Assembly: GCA_045636385.1 (NCBI GenBank)
Contig: JAZTXK010000022.1
Coordinates: forward strand, 1 to 32,290
From: CAG-390 sp045636385
GTDB lineage: Bacteria > Bacillota > Clostridia > Oscillospirales > CAG-272
Reading direction: 5' to 3'
Length of the DNA stretch: 32,290 nucleotides
Shown here: piece by piece, positions 7,701-15,149 of the stretch
Numbering within the stretch: the stretch's first letter is position 1
How the letters are laid out: each line of letters begins with the position of its first letter
Program-made: the position numbers and the translations under genes
The notes under the pieces: generated by a model
The model's database searches: none
Told to the model about the DNA's origin: nothing
Seen by the model: only the letters and a program-made list of their open reading frames with translations

Positions 7701-9707
7701 GCAATTACCGAATGCGTCGCGCTCGATTTTTATGATGCTCGCAGGTAGGGTGATCTCCTTCAGCGCGGTCGATGAAAAAGTATCGGTGCCGATAGTTTTC
7801 ACTCCCTCGGGGATGATAACGCTTTCAAGATTTGTGCAGGAAGAGAAAATCATCAGGTCAAGCGTTTCCAGATTGCTCGACAGAACTGCACGCTTCAGAG
7901 CGGTACAACCCTGAAAAGCATAATTTCCGAGAAAGCTCAGGCTGTCGGGTAATACGATTTCAGTAAGTTTTACACATTCTGAAAAAGCATAAATATCCAT
8001 ATATTCGATTTTGCTACCAAGATTTACGCTTTCAAGCGAAGTACAGTTCGCGAAGGCGCTCGACTCGATCGTGATCAGACTTTCGGGGAGCACGAGGCTT
8101 TTGAGCGCTGTGCAGTTATAGAATGCGTCGCGACCGATCTTCGTCACGCCCTCGGGAATTCGGATACTTTCAATGGCGGTGCATTCCATAAAAGCGTTGG
8201 GCGCTATGGCACTGATGTTTACGTCGTCGAGAAAAATGCTCGTGCCGCAACCGAGAATGAGAGTCTTCGTTTCTCTGTCGATAAGGCAATTATTTATACT
8301 GTAATAACGCGGATTGTTCGGATCAACCGTTATGCTCTTAAGATTTTTGAATGCAATGATCGCGCTTTCTTCCATAACCGTCAGATTTGCGGGAATATGG
8401 ATGGATTCGAGATCATGACAGTGCGAGATAGCCATAAAATCGAGATGAGTTACGGTATCGGGTATGACGACGCGCGTTATGCCGTCAAGCGAATAAATAG
8501 CTCTGCGTCCGATTGCCGTAACGGGCAGACCGTCGTAGGTCGAGGCTACGGCGATCTCTTTATCGGTACAAGTTCCGATGCCGACGAGCACGGCGTGATC
8601 ACCTTCAATTCGGTATTCAAGCCCCCGCGAGCCGTCGTGTTCGGGTTCGGGCGGTTGATGCGGTTCGATTTTCACATCGCCGTCGGTACAATGAACTACG
8701 GAAATAACGCTTTCAGCATTCCAATCCTCATTCTTCTTAATAAGATTCCATGTTTCAACGGTTCCGTCGAAATAAAGATCGGTGAGCTTGCTGCAACCGT
8801 AGAAAGCCAATCCCTTGATTTCAGCCGCATTTCCGCCAATGGTTACGCTTCTTAACTCGCTGCATCCCCAAAACGCGGAATCTATCACCTCGACGCTGTT
8901 TGGAATTACAACTTCTTCAATCGGGCAGTCCTTGAATGCTGCAATACTAAGATACGTAAGATCAGACGGCAGTTTAATATTTTTGATGGCAGTGCCGCTG
9001 AATGCTTCGGCACCAATATAATTTACTTTGTCGGGAATCGTAACGCTTTCAAGCGCGGTGCAGTTCATAAATGCATAGTGATCAATAACAGATACGCTAT
9101 CCGGAATCGTCACGCTCTTTACTCTGTCGTAACCGGAAAGCGCACTCTCGCCGATCATCGTTACCGGAAAACCGTCATAGGTCGAAGCAACAACGATATT
9201 CTCGTCGGTACAGGTTCCCATTCCTACAAGGTAATAGCTCTTGCCGTTGTCCGACATTTTGTAGAGAAGCCCTCGGCTTCCGTCGTATTCGATCTCGGGC
9301 GGTGCGGTGGTTTCTTCCGCGGTGGTTTCGGGTGCGGTAGTTTCAGGAGCCGTCGTTTCCTCAATCGTGGTTTCCGTGACCGTCGTTTCGGGCGCGGGAA
9401 CTGTGGTTTCCTCGGGCGGGGTTTCGGGTGCGGTTTGTTCGGTGGTGTTGTCGCCCGTGGATGAGCCGATTATGTCGGGCAGATGTCCTACGAGGTAGGT
9501 CACGGCGGGGATGACTGCGCTGAGCAGCAGCACGCAAGCGACGAGGGCGAGCACCTGGCGCAGTGATTTCGCGCGGCTCATACCTGCGACGGTTTGTCCC
9601 GTATGGCGTTCCTTGATCTTTTTTCCCGCTTCTTCGACGTATTTTGGGTCGATATGCTCGAGTGCTTCTATGAATTTGGCGGTCTTATAGTTCTTTTCGC
9701 GTTTCAT
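4728..9707 (-). CDS. Giant membrane-anchored BspA-like LRR protein with anti-sigma-like N-terminus
   Basis: 1659 residues. Residues 1-50 form a charged cytoplasmic segment with a helix EALEHIDPKYVEEAGKKI. One membrane helix spans about 51-73, then a Thr/Glu/Pro linker (about 84-138). The rest is BspA/LRR_5-type repeats (pattern I.IP..V..IG..AF..C..L..V.LP). Five higher-order modules each begin with a cap like GLEY..VVGIGTCTD..IVVASTY.G.PVTEI and end with a cap like F.GTVAEW......VI.CSDGDV. There is no cleavable signal peptide or sorting motif, so it is a type II protein with the LRR part outside. Its ATG overlaps the stop of the upstream ECF sigma gene (ATGA). The N-terminus resembles the small anti-sigma-like protein at 24652-25206. 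I infer a surface-ligand sensor or anti-sigma factor; a plain adhesin is the alternative. Confidence 0.88.
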   Translation of the reverse strand: MKREKNYKTAKFIEALEHIDPKYVEEAGKKIKERHTGQTVAGMSRAKSLRQVLALVACVLLLSAVIPAVTYLVGHLPDIIGSSTGDNTTEQTAPETPPEETTVPAPETTVTETTIEETTAPETTAPETTAEETTAPPEIEYDGSRGLLYKMSDNGKSYYLVGMGTCTDENIVVASTYDGFPVTMIGESALSGYDRVKSVTIPDSVSVIDHYAFMNCTALESVTIPDKVNYIGAEAFSGTAIKNIKLPSDLTYLSIAAFKDCPIEEVVIPNSVEVIDSAFWGCSELRSVTIGGNAAEIKGLAFYGCSKLTDLYFDGTVETWNLIKKNEDWNAESVISVVHCTDGDVKIEPHQPPEPEHDGSRGLEYRIEGDHAVLVGIGTCTDKEIAVASTYDGLPVTAIGRRAIYSLDGITRVVIPDTVTHLDFMAISHCHDLESIHIPANLTVMEESAIIAFKNLKSITVDPNNPRYYSINNCLIDRETKTLILGCGTSIFLDDVNISAIAPNAFMECTAIESIRIPEGVTKIGRDAFYNCTALKSLVLPESLITIESSAFANCTSLESVNLGSKIEYMDIYAFSECVKLTEIVLPDSLSFLGNYAFQGCTALKRAVLSSNLETLDLMIFSSCTNLESVIIPEGVKTIGTDTFSSTALKEITLPASIIKIERDAFGNCDSLMSVSFAGTVAQWIAIEKDLGWHTVGTFKVIRCSDGEVKLYSDSKDGGSIGLEYEITTDGKSVRLIGEGFCTDAKIVVTSQFHGLPVTEIYSVALSSCDFIEEIVIPESVTVIRNQAFGRCVNLKKITLPSTLEYIYDSAFADCESLESIVIPRKVKLIDTWAFRDCKNLTEFTFAGTVAEWNAVRKGTGNNWNEDCPFTVIHCSDGDVNLIEYDGSRGLEYWIADDGRSASLVGIGTCTDKDIVVASTYNGVPVTEILPSAFRDNKNIRSVRIGDNVVTIWYEAFSGCTNLESIYISASVREIGFEAFINTSTLSQITVDVNNPYFSGIGNCVVDKATKTLVLGCSKSVIPTDGSVKEIGADAFHGNELLSTITIPEGVTAISRSAFNGCTNLVKVDLPESLQTIEQQAFYECQRLGSIDLPQSISVISMSAFKGCTALRSVSGGEGVTLIEAKAFEGCTKLEAFTFTNKLTQIDSLAFKNCSALKSIDIPATVTEIGQEVFSGCTALESVTIRGSVQSLYGGVFAKCSSLKNVNLHGSIGSVSDYAFEYCTSLNKITLPEGTKIGRGAFYECTALESINIPRGGTEIGAEAFSGCTSLTAIVIPEGITKIHLEAFYRCKNLASVTLPSTLTEIGSWAFAECESLKSIVIPDSVVWVSDRAFSDCRSLSSVKFGKGVELIMENAFMYCTSLKSVTLPGSLTELCNGAFAGCSSLESVTFENGIDRLGFYLFSDCLKLDEITFTGTIAQWDNVFVPEEAFGNIEIKRIKCADGVIESSEPEAASLEYKLSPDGRSARVVGIGGIADTDIVIDATYRGVPVTEIADNAFFGCSTVKSVTVPESVTKIGAHAFSLCSSLESIILPDGVTSIGEYAFHACENLKTADLGESVVSIGSNAFFACRRLESIDLGVKLQTIGDSAFFECVSLKSLTLPKTLKSIGSMAFSECKSIESVTYNGTAAEWKKITLDEMWIFESSIALVKCSDGNVEK

Positions 9708-10261
9708 ACTATGATCCCCTCCTTTCCGAGACGGTCGGCAAGACGGTTTCGCGTGCGCATAAGAAGCGATTTTACCTTACTTACCGAAAAATCCATATCC
9801 TCCGCGACATCGGCAACGCTCTCGCCGAAATAGTAGCGCAGAACGAACACCTGACGCTCGTGCGCGGGAAGGGTAGAGAGAAATTCGTTGATGATCTCAC
9901 CCGCGCGTGCGGCTTCAAATTGCTCCGCGAGATCGGCGGTATCGGGGATAGTTTCGAGAAATTCCTCACCAACCGTCAAAAAGCTCGCGCGACGCTTCCA
10001 GGTATTGTTCGCCTTCGTTTTATTGTACGCGATATTGCGCACGATCCTTGAAATATAAGCCTTCAGACTCTCGGGCCGCTCGGGCGGAATGGCGTTCCAG
10101 AGCGCTAAAAGCACGTCGTTGACACACTCCTCTCGATCCTCGCGCAAAGTCAGAATATTCGACGCCACCGTGTGGCAGAATGCGGAATATTTTCTCTCGA
10201 TCTCCCCAAGTGCGGTTTCATTTCGCTCAAAAAGCATTTCTATAATTTTTTCATCCGTCAT
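9704..10261 (-). CDS. ECF-family RNA polymerase sigma factor (first paralogue)
   Basis: 185 residues from the chosen start. Sigma region 2 is clear (REECVNDVLLALWNAIPPER) and region 4 has the HTH (ESVADVAEDMDFSVSKVKSL followed by LMRTRNRLADRL). No extra domains are present. A longer frame would begin at 10303, but the ATG at 10261 has a strong AAAGGAGG site and the predicted transcription start (about 10297) lies inside that longer frame, so 10261 is preferred. It overlaps the LRR gene by 4 bp, implying translational coupling and a sigma/anti-sigma pair. It is paralogous to the sigma factor at 25227-25781: equal length, and both share the ..REECVND..LA.WN.IPP.RPE core. Its own promoter carries the shared ECF motif, suggesting autoregulation or cross-regulation. 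Confidence 0.93.
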   Translation of the reverse strand: MTDEKIIEMLFERNETALGEIERKYSAFCHTVASNILTLREDREECVNDVLLALWNAIPPERPESLKAYISRIVRNIAYNKTKANNTWKRRASFLTVGEEFLETIPDTADLAEQFEAARAGEIINEFLSTLPAHERQVFVLRYYFGESVADVAEDMDFSVSKVKSLLMRTRNRLADRLGKEGIIV

Positions 10262-10290
10262 AGGCTTTCCTCCTTTCGGGGTCGGGTTAA

Positions 10291-10337
10291 AAGTGCCCTT
10301 CACTTATCAAGTAACCAAAAACGTCGGATCGGTTGCA
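10291..10337 (-). promoter_or_regulatory. ECF-type promoter of the first sigma gene
   Basis: On the minus strand TGCAACC (10337-10331) is followed after about 15-16 bases by GTTACTTGATAAGT, then AGGGCACTT (10299-10291). The second sigma gene has TGCAACC and AGGGCACTT separated by 30 instead of 31 bases. The shared -35, start-site region and leader point to recognition by the same ECF factor or a pair of related factors. Confidence 0.75.
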
Positions 10338-10438
10338 GGTTTTCCGAAAAAAATTTTAAAAATTTCCTTCCTTTATAATAGCATATTTCTCCTTTCTTGT
10401 CAATGGCAAATTTTCGGAACGAATTTTTATGCAAAAAA

Positions 10439-10473
10439 TGATTATTTATTCATATTTTCTTGAAAAATATTCA
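10439..10473 (+). promoter_or_regulatory. Tandem ARG boxes (ArgR/AhrC operator candidates)
   Basis: TGATTATTTATTCA (10439-10452) matches the ARG-box core TGNATWWWWATNCA with one mismatch. TGAAAAATATTCA (10461-10473) is a second palindromic half-match. Their centres are about 21-22 bp apart, the spacing used by hexameric ArgR on paired boxes, and they abut the -35 of the argC promoter. Arginine-responsive repression is inferred; no argR gene is in the window. Confidence 0.65.
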
Positions 10474-10482
10474 CTCAACCCC

Positions 10483-10511
10483 TTGACCTTTTGTTATTTT
10501 TGTAGTATAAT
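10483..10511 (+). promoter_or_regulatory. Sigma-A promoter of the arginine operon
   Basis: TTGACC (10483-10488), a 17-base spacer and TATAAT (10506-10511). The start would be near 10518, about 45 bases before argC. It sits just downstream of the candidate ARG boxes. The divergent gap 10262-10562 therefore holds this promoter, the operators and the minus-strand ECF promoter. Confidence 0.85.
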
Positions 10512-10562
10512 ATAATACATATTTTATAATGAGATATTATTTCTTTTTGGAGAAAATTTTTG

Positions 10563-11507
10563 ATGAAAAAAGTATTTATCGACGGTAGCGCGGGCACTAC
10601 GGGGCTGCGCATCAATGAGCGTCTTGCCTCCCGCGAGGACATTGAGCTCATCATTCTTCCCGAGGAGCTGCGCAAGGACGCAGAGGCGCGAAGCCGCGCT
10701 ATTTCCGAGTCGGACGTAACCTTCCTCTGCCTGCCCGACGACGCGGCGCGCGAGGCAGTTACACTCTGCAAAAGCGACAAAACCGTTATCATAGATTGCT
10801 CAACTGCACACCGCATAAACCCCGATTGGGCGTACGGCTTTTCCGAGCTTTCCCCCGATCACGAGGCAAAGATCAAAGCCTCAAAGCGCATCGCAAATCC
10901 CGGTTGCCACGCAAGCGGTGCGATCGCGATCCTCTACCCCCTCGTAGCGCACGGAATCCTTGATGCTGCCTATCCTTTCGCTATCCACAGCCTGACGGGA
11001 TATTCGGGCGGAGGAAAGAAAATGATCGCCGATTATGAGGCGGACGGACGCGACTCAAAATTCGACTCTCCCTGCCAGTACGCGCTGACCGCCACTCACA
11101 AGCATCTGCCCGAGATCAAGTCGGTCTGCTCGCTCGATTTTGCCCCCGCATTCAACCCCATCGTGTCGGATTTTTATTCGGGAATGTGCGTTTGCGTACC
11201 CGTTCAGATGAGACTCGCGAAGAAGGCTCTGACGGTCGAAGAAATGCACACGCTCTACTCCGAGCATTATAAAAACAGCCCCCTCATTTCGGTCGCTCCC
11301 CTCTCTGAAAAGGGCACGCCCGACGGGCTGATCTTCTCGAACTCGCTTTCGGGCAAGGATTCGATGCAGATCATCGTTTCGGGATCGAATGAAACAGTGA
11401 ATATTTATGCATTATTCTGCAACCTCGGCAAGGGCGCATCGGGCGCAGCCATTCAGAACATGAACATAGCAATCGGGGCTGACCCCGTGAAAGGACTCGT
11501 ATTATGA
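10563..11507 (+). CDS. argC: N-acetyl-gamma-glutamyl-phosphate reductase, short type
   Basis: This enzyme catalyses NADPH-dependent reduction of N-acetylglutamyl phosphate to the semialdehyde, the third step of arginine synthesis, in the cytoplasm. The protein has 314 residues, the length of the shorter AGPR class (type 2). It starts with a dinucleotide-binding motif FIDGSAGTTGLRI and carries the catalytic Cys115 in ANPGCHASG. HSLTGYSGGGKKM is the conserved substrate loop. I chose the ATG at 10563 with a GGAG site; a TTG codon directly before it is ignored. It is first in the operon, and its TGA overlaps the argJ start by 4 bp. Regulation by the ARG boxes just upstream is likely. Confidence 0.95.
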   Translation: MKKVFIDGSAGTTGLRINERLASREDIELIILPEELRKDAEARSRAISESDVTFLCLPDDAAREAVTLCKSDKTVIIDCSTAHRINPDWAYGFSELSPDHEAKIKASKRIANPGCHASGAIAILYPLVAHGILDAAYPFAIHSLTGYSGGGKKMIADYEADGRDSKFDSPCQYALTATHKHLPEIKSVCSLDFAPAFNPIVSDFYSGMCVCVPVQMRLAKKALTVEEMHTLYSEHYKNSPLISVAPLSEKGTPDGLIFSNSLSGKDSMQIIVSGSNETVNIYALFCNLGKGASGAAIQNMNIAIGADPVKGLVL

Positions 11508-12721
11508 TAAAGTATATCGAAGGCGGCGTTTGTGCCGCAAAGGGATTCAAAGCCTCGGGCGTTCATTGCGGAATCCGCAAGAATAAGACAAAGAAGGATC
11601 TTTCCCTCATCGTCAGCGACTGCAAGGCATCCGCGGCGGCGGTTTACACCACCAACCTCGTTTGCGGCGCGCCCATCAAGGTCACCCGCGCCAACCTCGC
11701 GGACGGCATCGCTCGCGCGATGATCTGCAACAGCGGTAACGCAAACACCTGCAACGCCGACGGTATTCAGATCGCCGAGGCAATGTGCGATCTCGTTTAT
11801 AAGGCAACCGGCATCCCCGCGAAGGACGTCATCGTCGCTTCGACAGGCGTTATCGGTCAGAAGCTCGATATCACCCCCATCGCGAACGGAATGGACGAGC
11901 TCGTTGCCGAGCTTTCCTACGAAGGATCGGACGAGGCGGCTTGGGGCATTATGACCACCGACACAAAGCTCAAGAGCGTTGCGGTCGAGTTTGAGCTCGG
12001 CGGCAAGACCTGCCATATCGGCGGTATCGCGAAGGGCTCGGGTATGATCCACCCGAATATGGCGACGATGCTCGTTTTCGTCACCTCCGACGTTGCGATC
12101 ACCCCCGCGGCACTCGACGCCGCACTCAAGGAGGACGTCAAGAACTCCTTCAATATGATCTCGGTCGACGGCGACACCTCGACCAACGATATGCTTTCCA
12201 TTATGGCTAACGGTATGGCGGGCAACGATATGATCGACGAAAGCTCTCCCGATTTCGCCATCTTCAAGGAGGCACTCTTCGCAGTTACCTCCAAGCTCTG
12301 CCGTGCTATCGCGGCTGACGGCGAGGGCGCAACCAAGCTTCTCGAGTGCAACGTTTCGGGCGCGGCTGACAAGGACACCGCGCGCGTAGTTGCAAAGTCG
12401 GTAATCTGCTCGAGCCTCTTCAAGTCCGCAATGTTCGGCGCGGACGCTAACTGGGGCCGCGTGCTCTGCGCGATCGGCTACTCGGGCGCGAAGGTGGACG
12501 TAGATTCCATCGGCGTTTCCTTTGCATCGACCGCAGGCGAGATCGAGGTCTGCCGCTGCGGCGCGGGCGTTGATTTCTCGGAGGAAAAGGCGAAGGAGAT
12601 CCTCCTCTGCCCCGAAATTCAGATCAACATCACCCTCGGTATGGGCGAGGAATTCGCATCGGCTTGGGGATGCGACCTGACTTACGACTACGTTAAGATC
12701 AACGGAGATTACAGAACATGA
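11504..12721 (+). CDS. argJ: Bifunctional ornithine acetyltransferase / N-acetylglutamate synthase
   Basis: ArgJ transfers acetyl from N-acetylornithine to glutamate, recycling acetyl groups; the bifunctional form also makes N-acetylglutamate from acetyl-CoA. The 405-residue length is standard. The precursor self-cleaves before the nucleophilic threonine in the KGSGMIHPNMATML motif, here Thr188, giving alpha and beta chains. SVDGDTSTNDM and the GRVLCAIGYSGA region are also conserved. It overlaps argC and argB by 4 bp on each side, so the three genes are translationally coupled. The window contains no argA, argE or separate acetylglutamate synthase, consistent with the cyclic pathway. Whether it is mono- or bifunctional cannot be told from sequence. 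Confidence 0.95.
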   Translation: MIKYIEGGVCAAKGFKASGVHCGIRKNKTKKDLSLIVSDCKASAAAVYTTNLVCGAPIKVTRANLADGIARAMICNSGNANTCNADGIQIAEAMCDLVYKATGIPAKDVIVASTGVIGQKLDITPIANGMDELVAELSYEGSDEAAWGIMTTDTKLKSVAVEFELGGKTCHIGGIAKGSGMIHPNMATMLVFVTSDVAITPAALDAALKEDVKNSFNMISVDGDTSTNDMLSIMANGMAGNDMIDESSPDFAIFKEALFAVTSKLCRAIAADGEGATKLLECNVSGAADKDTARVVAKSVICSSLFKSAMFGADANWGRVLCAIGYSGAKVDVDSIGVSFASTAGEIEVCRCGAGVDFSEEKAKEILLCPEIQINITLGMGEEFASAWGCDLTYDYVKINGDYRT

Positions 12722-13575
12722 TGAATATTTCGAACGCGGATCGCGCGAAAGTGCTCGTTGAAGCGCTTCCCTATATCAAAAAATACACCGACAAAATAAT
12801 CGTTATCAAATACGGCGGATCATCCATGATCGACGAGAGCCTCAAGCTCGCGGTTATGCGCGACGTTGCGCTTCTCAACCTCATCGGCGTCAAGGTCGTT
12901 CTCGTCCACGGCGGCGGCCCCGCGCTGACCGAAACGCTCAAGAGAATGAATATCGAAAGCAAGTTTGAAAACGGACTTCGCGTTACCGACGAGGAGACCG
13001 CAAAGGTTGCAACGATGGTTCTCGCGGGCAAGGTCAACAAAGGTCTTGTCGGACTTATCGGCTCGGTCGGCGGACTTGCCGTCGGACTTTCGGGTATCGA
13101 CGCGAATATGATCCACGTCAAGACCCTCGACCCCGCCCTCGGCTACGTTGGCGAGATCACCAAGGTCAACACGGGACTTATCACCGACGTGCTGAACAAG
13201 GGCTACATCCCCGTAATTTCGAGCGTTGCCTGCGACAAGTCGGGCGAGATCTACAATATCAACGCCGACACGATGGCGGGCGAGATCGCGGCGGCACTCG
13301 GCGCGGAGGCATTCATCTCCCTGACCGACACCCCCGGCATCCTTGCCGACAAGGACGACCCCACGACGCTTATCTCGAAGATCCACCTTGACGATATCGA
13401 CAAGATGATCGCCGACGGCACGATCTCGGGCGGTATGATACCCAAGGTCACCGGCTGCGCCGACCTTGTCCGCGGCGGCGTAAAGAGAGTATTTATTATC
13501 GACGGCAGAGTTCCTCATTCGATTCTCGTCGAGATTCTTACCGATGAAGGTATCGGAACAATGGTTTTAGCTTAA
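12718..13575 (+). CDS. argB: Acetylglutamate kinase
   Basis: ArgB phosphorylates N-acetylglutamate with ATP, the second step of arginine synthesis and usually its feedback point. The protein has 285 residues of the amino-acid kinase fold. It has the KYGGSSM phosphate loop (Lys31), HGGGP (64-68) for substrate, and a C-terminal TISGGMIPKV motif. An N-terminal helix of about 20 residues precedes the fold, as in arginine-sensitive hexameric enzymes, so feedback inhibition is plausible but inferred. The first of two adjacent ATG codons overlaps the argJ stop, and GGAG lies ten bases upstream. The next operon gene, argD, is separated by a 396-bp repeat insert. Confidence 0.95.
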   Translation: MMNISNADRAKVLVEALPYIKKYTDKIIVIKYGGSSMIDESLKLAVMRDVALLNLIGVKVVLVHGGGPALTETLKRMNIESKFENGLRVTDEETAKVATMVLAGKVNKGLVGLIGSVGGLAVGLSGIDANMIHVKTLDPALGYVGEITKVNTGLITDVLNKGYIPVISSVACDKSGEIYNINADTMAGEIAAALGAEAFISLTDTPGILADKDDPTTLISKIHLDDIDKMIADGTISGGMIPKVTGCADLVRGGVKRVFIIDGRVPHSILVEILTDEGIGTMVLA

Positions 13576-13590
13576 CAAACGACAAGGCGC

Positions 13591-13762
13591 AGCGGAAAAG
13601 CTTTTGAAAATTCTTAAGAAACTTTTCTCGAAAAGTTTCTTAAGTCGCGCTCCGCAGAGCGCGAAACACTCCCCTGCGCTTCGGAATGGCGCCGCCCCGG
13701 CGACATTCCGGAAGGAGTCAATCCTTCCCTCGCGGAAGGATTGCGCTCCTTCATCCCCTTTT
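13591..13762 (+). repeat. Modular hairpin element, family A copy 3 (A3), between argB and argD
   Basis: The hairpins are CTTAAGAAACTTTT/AAAAGTTTCTTAAG, CGCGCTC/GAGCGCG, CGGAATG/CATTCCG enclosing CGCCG/CGGCG, and a terminal GGAG..CTCC stem enclosing AATCCTTCC/GGAAGGATT. It is followed tail-to-tail by the family B element at 13785. Together they fill the only large gap in an otherwise overlapping arginine operon. Confidence 0.85.
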
Positions 13763-13784
13763 CTGAACTCAACCACCCAAAGGA

Positions 13785-13952
13785 ATGACCTATACGCCAC
13801 TTCCCTACATTCGGGAAGTAGCGTATAGGTCCAAAAAGCCGAAGCAAGCTTCGTCTTTTTGAAGCACGATTAGGCGAGCTTGCGCTCGCATTGAAATGAG
13901 GCTCCGCCTCATACTCCGCCACCTTTTGAAAAAGGTGGACGAAAACTTTCCA
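13785..13952 (-). repeat. Modular hairpin element, family B copy 1 (B1), between argB and argD
   Basis: The terminal stem GACCTATACGC/GCGTATAGGTC encloses ACTTCCC/GGGAAGT (loop TACATTC). Hairpins GAAGC/GCTTC, GCGAGC/GCTCGC, GAGGC/GCCTC and CACCTTTT/AAAAGGTG follow. It is oriented opposite to A3. The terminal stem shares no outer sequence with B2 or B3, yet is perfectly paired. Confidence 0.8.
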
Positions 13953-13971
13953 CTTTTTAATAGGTAAAATC

Positions 13972-15129
13972 ATGAACACATTCGAACTTGACTCCCAATA
14001 CGTCGCGCAGACCTACCGCCGTTTCCCCGTCGAAATCGTTTCGGGCAAGGGCGCGGTAGCTTACGACGTAAACGGCAAAAAATACATTGACATGGGCTCG
14101 GGCATCGCCACGAACACCTTCGGTTATGCCGATGACGAGTGGATCGCCGCTGTCACCGCACAGCTGAACTCCTACTCCCACACCTCAAACCTCTACTATA
14201 CCTCACCCTGCGCGAAGCTTGCCGAAATGCTCTGCGAGCGCACGGGAATGTGCCGCGTTTTCTTCGGCAACTCGGGCGCGGAGGCAAACGAGGGCGCGAT
14301 CAAGGCGGCGCGCAAATACTCCTTTGACAAATACGGCGAGGGCAGACACAAGATCGTCACTCTCGTAAATTCCTTCCACGGCAGAACGATCACCACCCTC
14401 GCGGCGACCGGTCAGGACGTTTTCCACACCACCTTTATGCCCTTCACCGAGGGATTCTGCCACGTTCCCGCAAACGATATCGATGCGATGCTCGCGGCAA
14501 TGACAGACGACGTCTGCGCCGTTATGCTCGAATTCGTTCAGGGCGAGGGCGGCGTAAACGCGCTCGATAAGGCTTACGTTTCCGCGATCGCAAAGGCTTG
14601 CGAGGAAAAGGATATCCTTCTCATCGCAGACGAGGTTCAGACGGGCAACGGACGAACCGGCACTCTTTACGCCTTCGAGCAGTTCGGCGTCAAGCCCGAT
14701 ATCATCTCGACTGCCAAGGGTCTCGGCGGCGGTCTGCCGATCGGTGCCGTCATCCTCGGCGAGAAGGTCAAGGACACTCTCTCCGCGGGCACACACGGCT
14801 CGACCTTCGGCGGAAATCCCGCTTGCGCGGCGGGCGCGCTCAACGTCATCAGCCGTCTTGACGATGCTTTTCTCGCGGAAGTCCGCGCGAAGAGTGAATA
14901 TATATTCAAAAAGCTTGCATCCATCAAGGGCGTTATCTCGGTCAGCGGTCTCGGTCTGATGATCGGTATCAAGGCAGAAAAGCCCACTCCCGAGATCATC
15001 GCGGAGGGCATCAAGCGCGGCGTCCTCTTCCTCTCCGCAAAGGACAAGGTCCGTCTGCTCCCGCCCCTCAATATCACCTACGCCGAGATCGACGAGGCAC
15101 TCGCCGTTCTCGCGGAAATTCTTGAATAA
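13972..15129 (+). CDS. argD: Acetylornithine aminotransferase
   Basis: This PLP-dependent class III aminotransferase converts N-acetylglutamate semialdehyde to N-acetylornithine. It has 385 residues. The PLP-binding features are the FFGNSGAEANEGAIK loop (about 97-111), NSFHGRT, IADEVQTGNGRTG and the Schiff-base Lys249 in ISTAKGLGGGLPIG. The ribosome site is weak (AGG), unusual among its neighbours, because the preceding 396 bp are structured repeats; expression may therefore depend on read-through or on structure in the repeats. argF follows after 20 bases. In many bacteria the enzyme also serves lysine synthesis; that cannot be judged here. Confidence 0.94.
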   Translation: MNTFELDSQYVAQTYRRFPVEIVSGKGAVAYDVNGKKYIDMGSGIATNTFGYADDEWIAAVTAQLNSYSHTSNLYYTSPCAKLAEMLCERTGMCRVFFGNSGAEANEGAIKAARKYSFDKYGEGRHKIVTLVNSFHGRTITTLAATGQDVFHTTFMPFTEGFCHVPANDIDAMLAAMTDDVCAVMLEFVQGEGGVNALDKAYVSAIAKACEEKDILLIADEVQTGNGRTGTLYAFEQFGVKPDIISTAKGLGGGLPIGAVILGEKVKDTLSAGTHGSTFGGNPACAAGALNVISRLDDAFLAEVRAKSEYIFKKLASIKGVISVSGLGLMIGIKAEKPTPEIIAEGIKRGVLFLSAKDKVRLLPPLNITYAEIDEALAVLAEILE

Positions 15130-15149
15130 AACCGAAAGGGATAAATATA

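Noticed and set aside
4728..9707. CRISPR-like regular repetition
   Set aside because: The periodic signal is protein-coding LRR repetition in one frame; no short direct repeats with unique spacers are seen anywhere in the window.
10262..10303. Longer start for the first sigma factor
   Set aside because: The extra codons overlap the predicted transcription start and ribosome site, and the resulting N-terminus (MKGTFNPTPKGG) has no counterpart in the paralogue.
10512..10562. Riboswitch or T-box leader for the arginine operon
   Set aside because: The leader is only about 45 nt and AU-rich with no T-box or specifier-loop features; ARG boxes explain regulation better.
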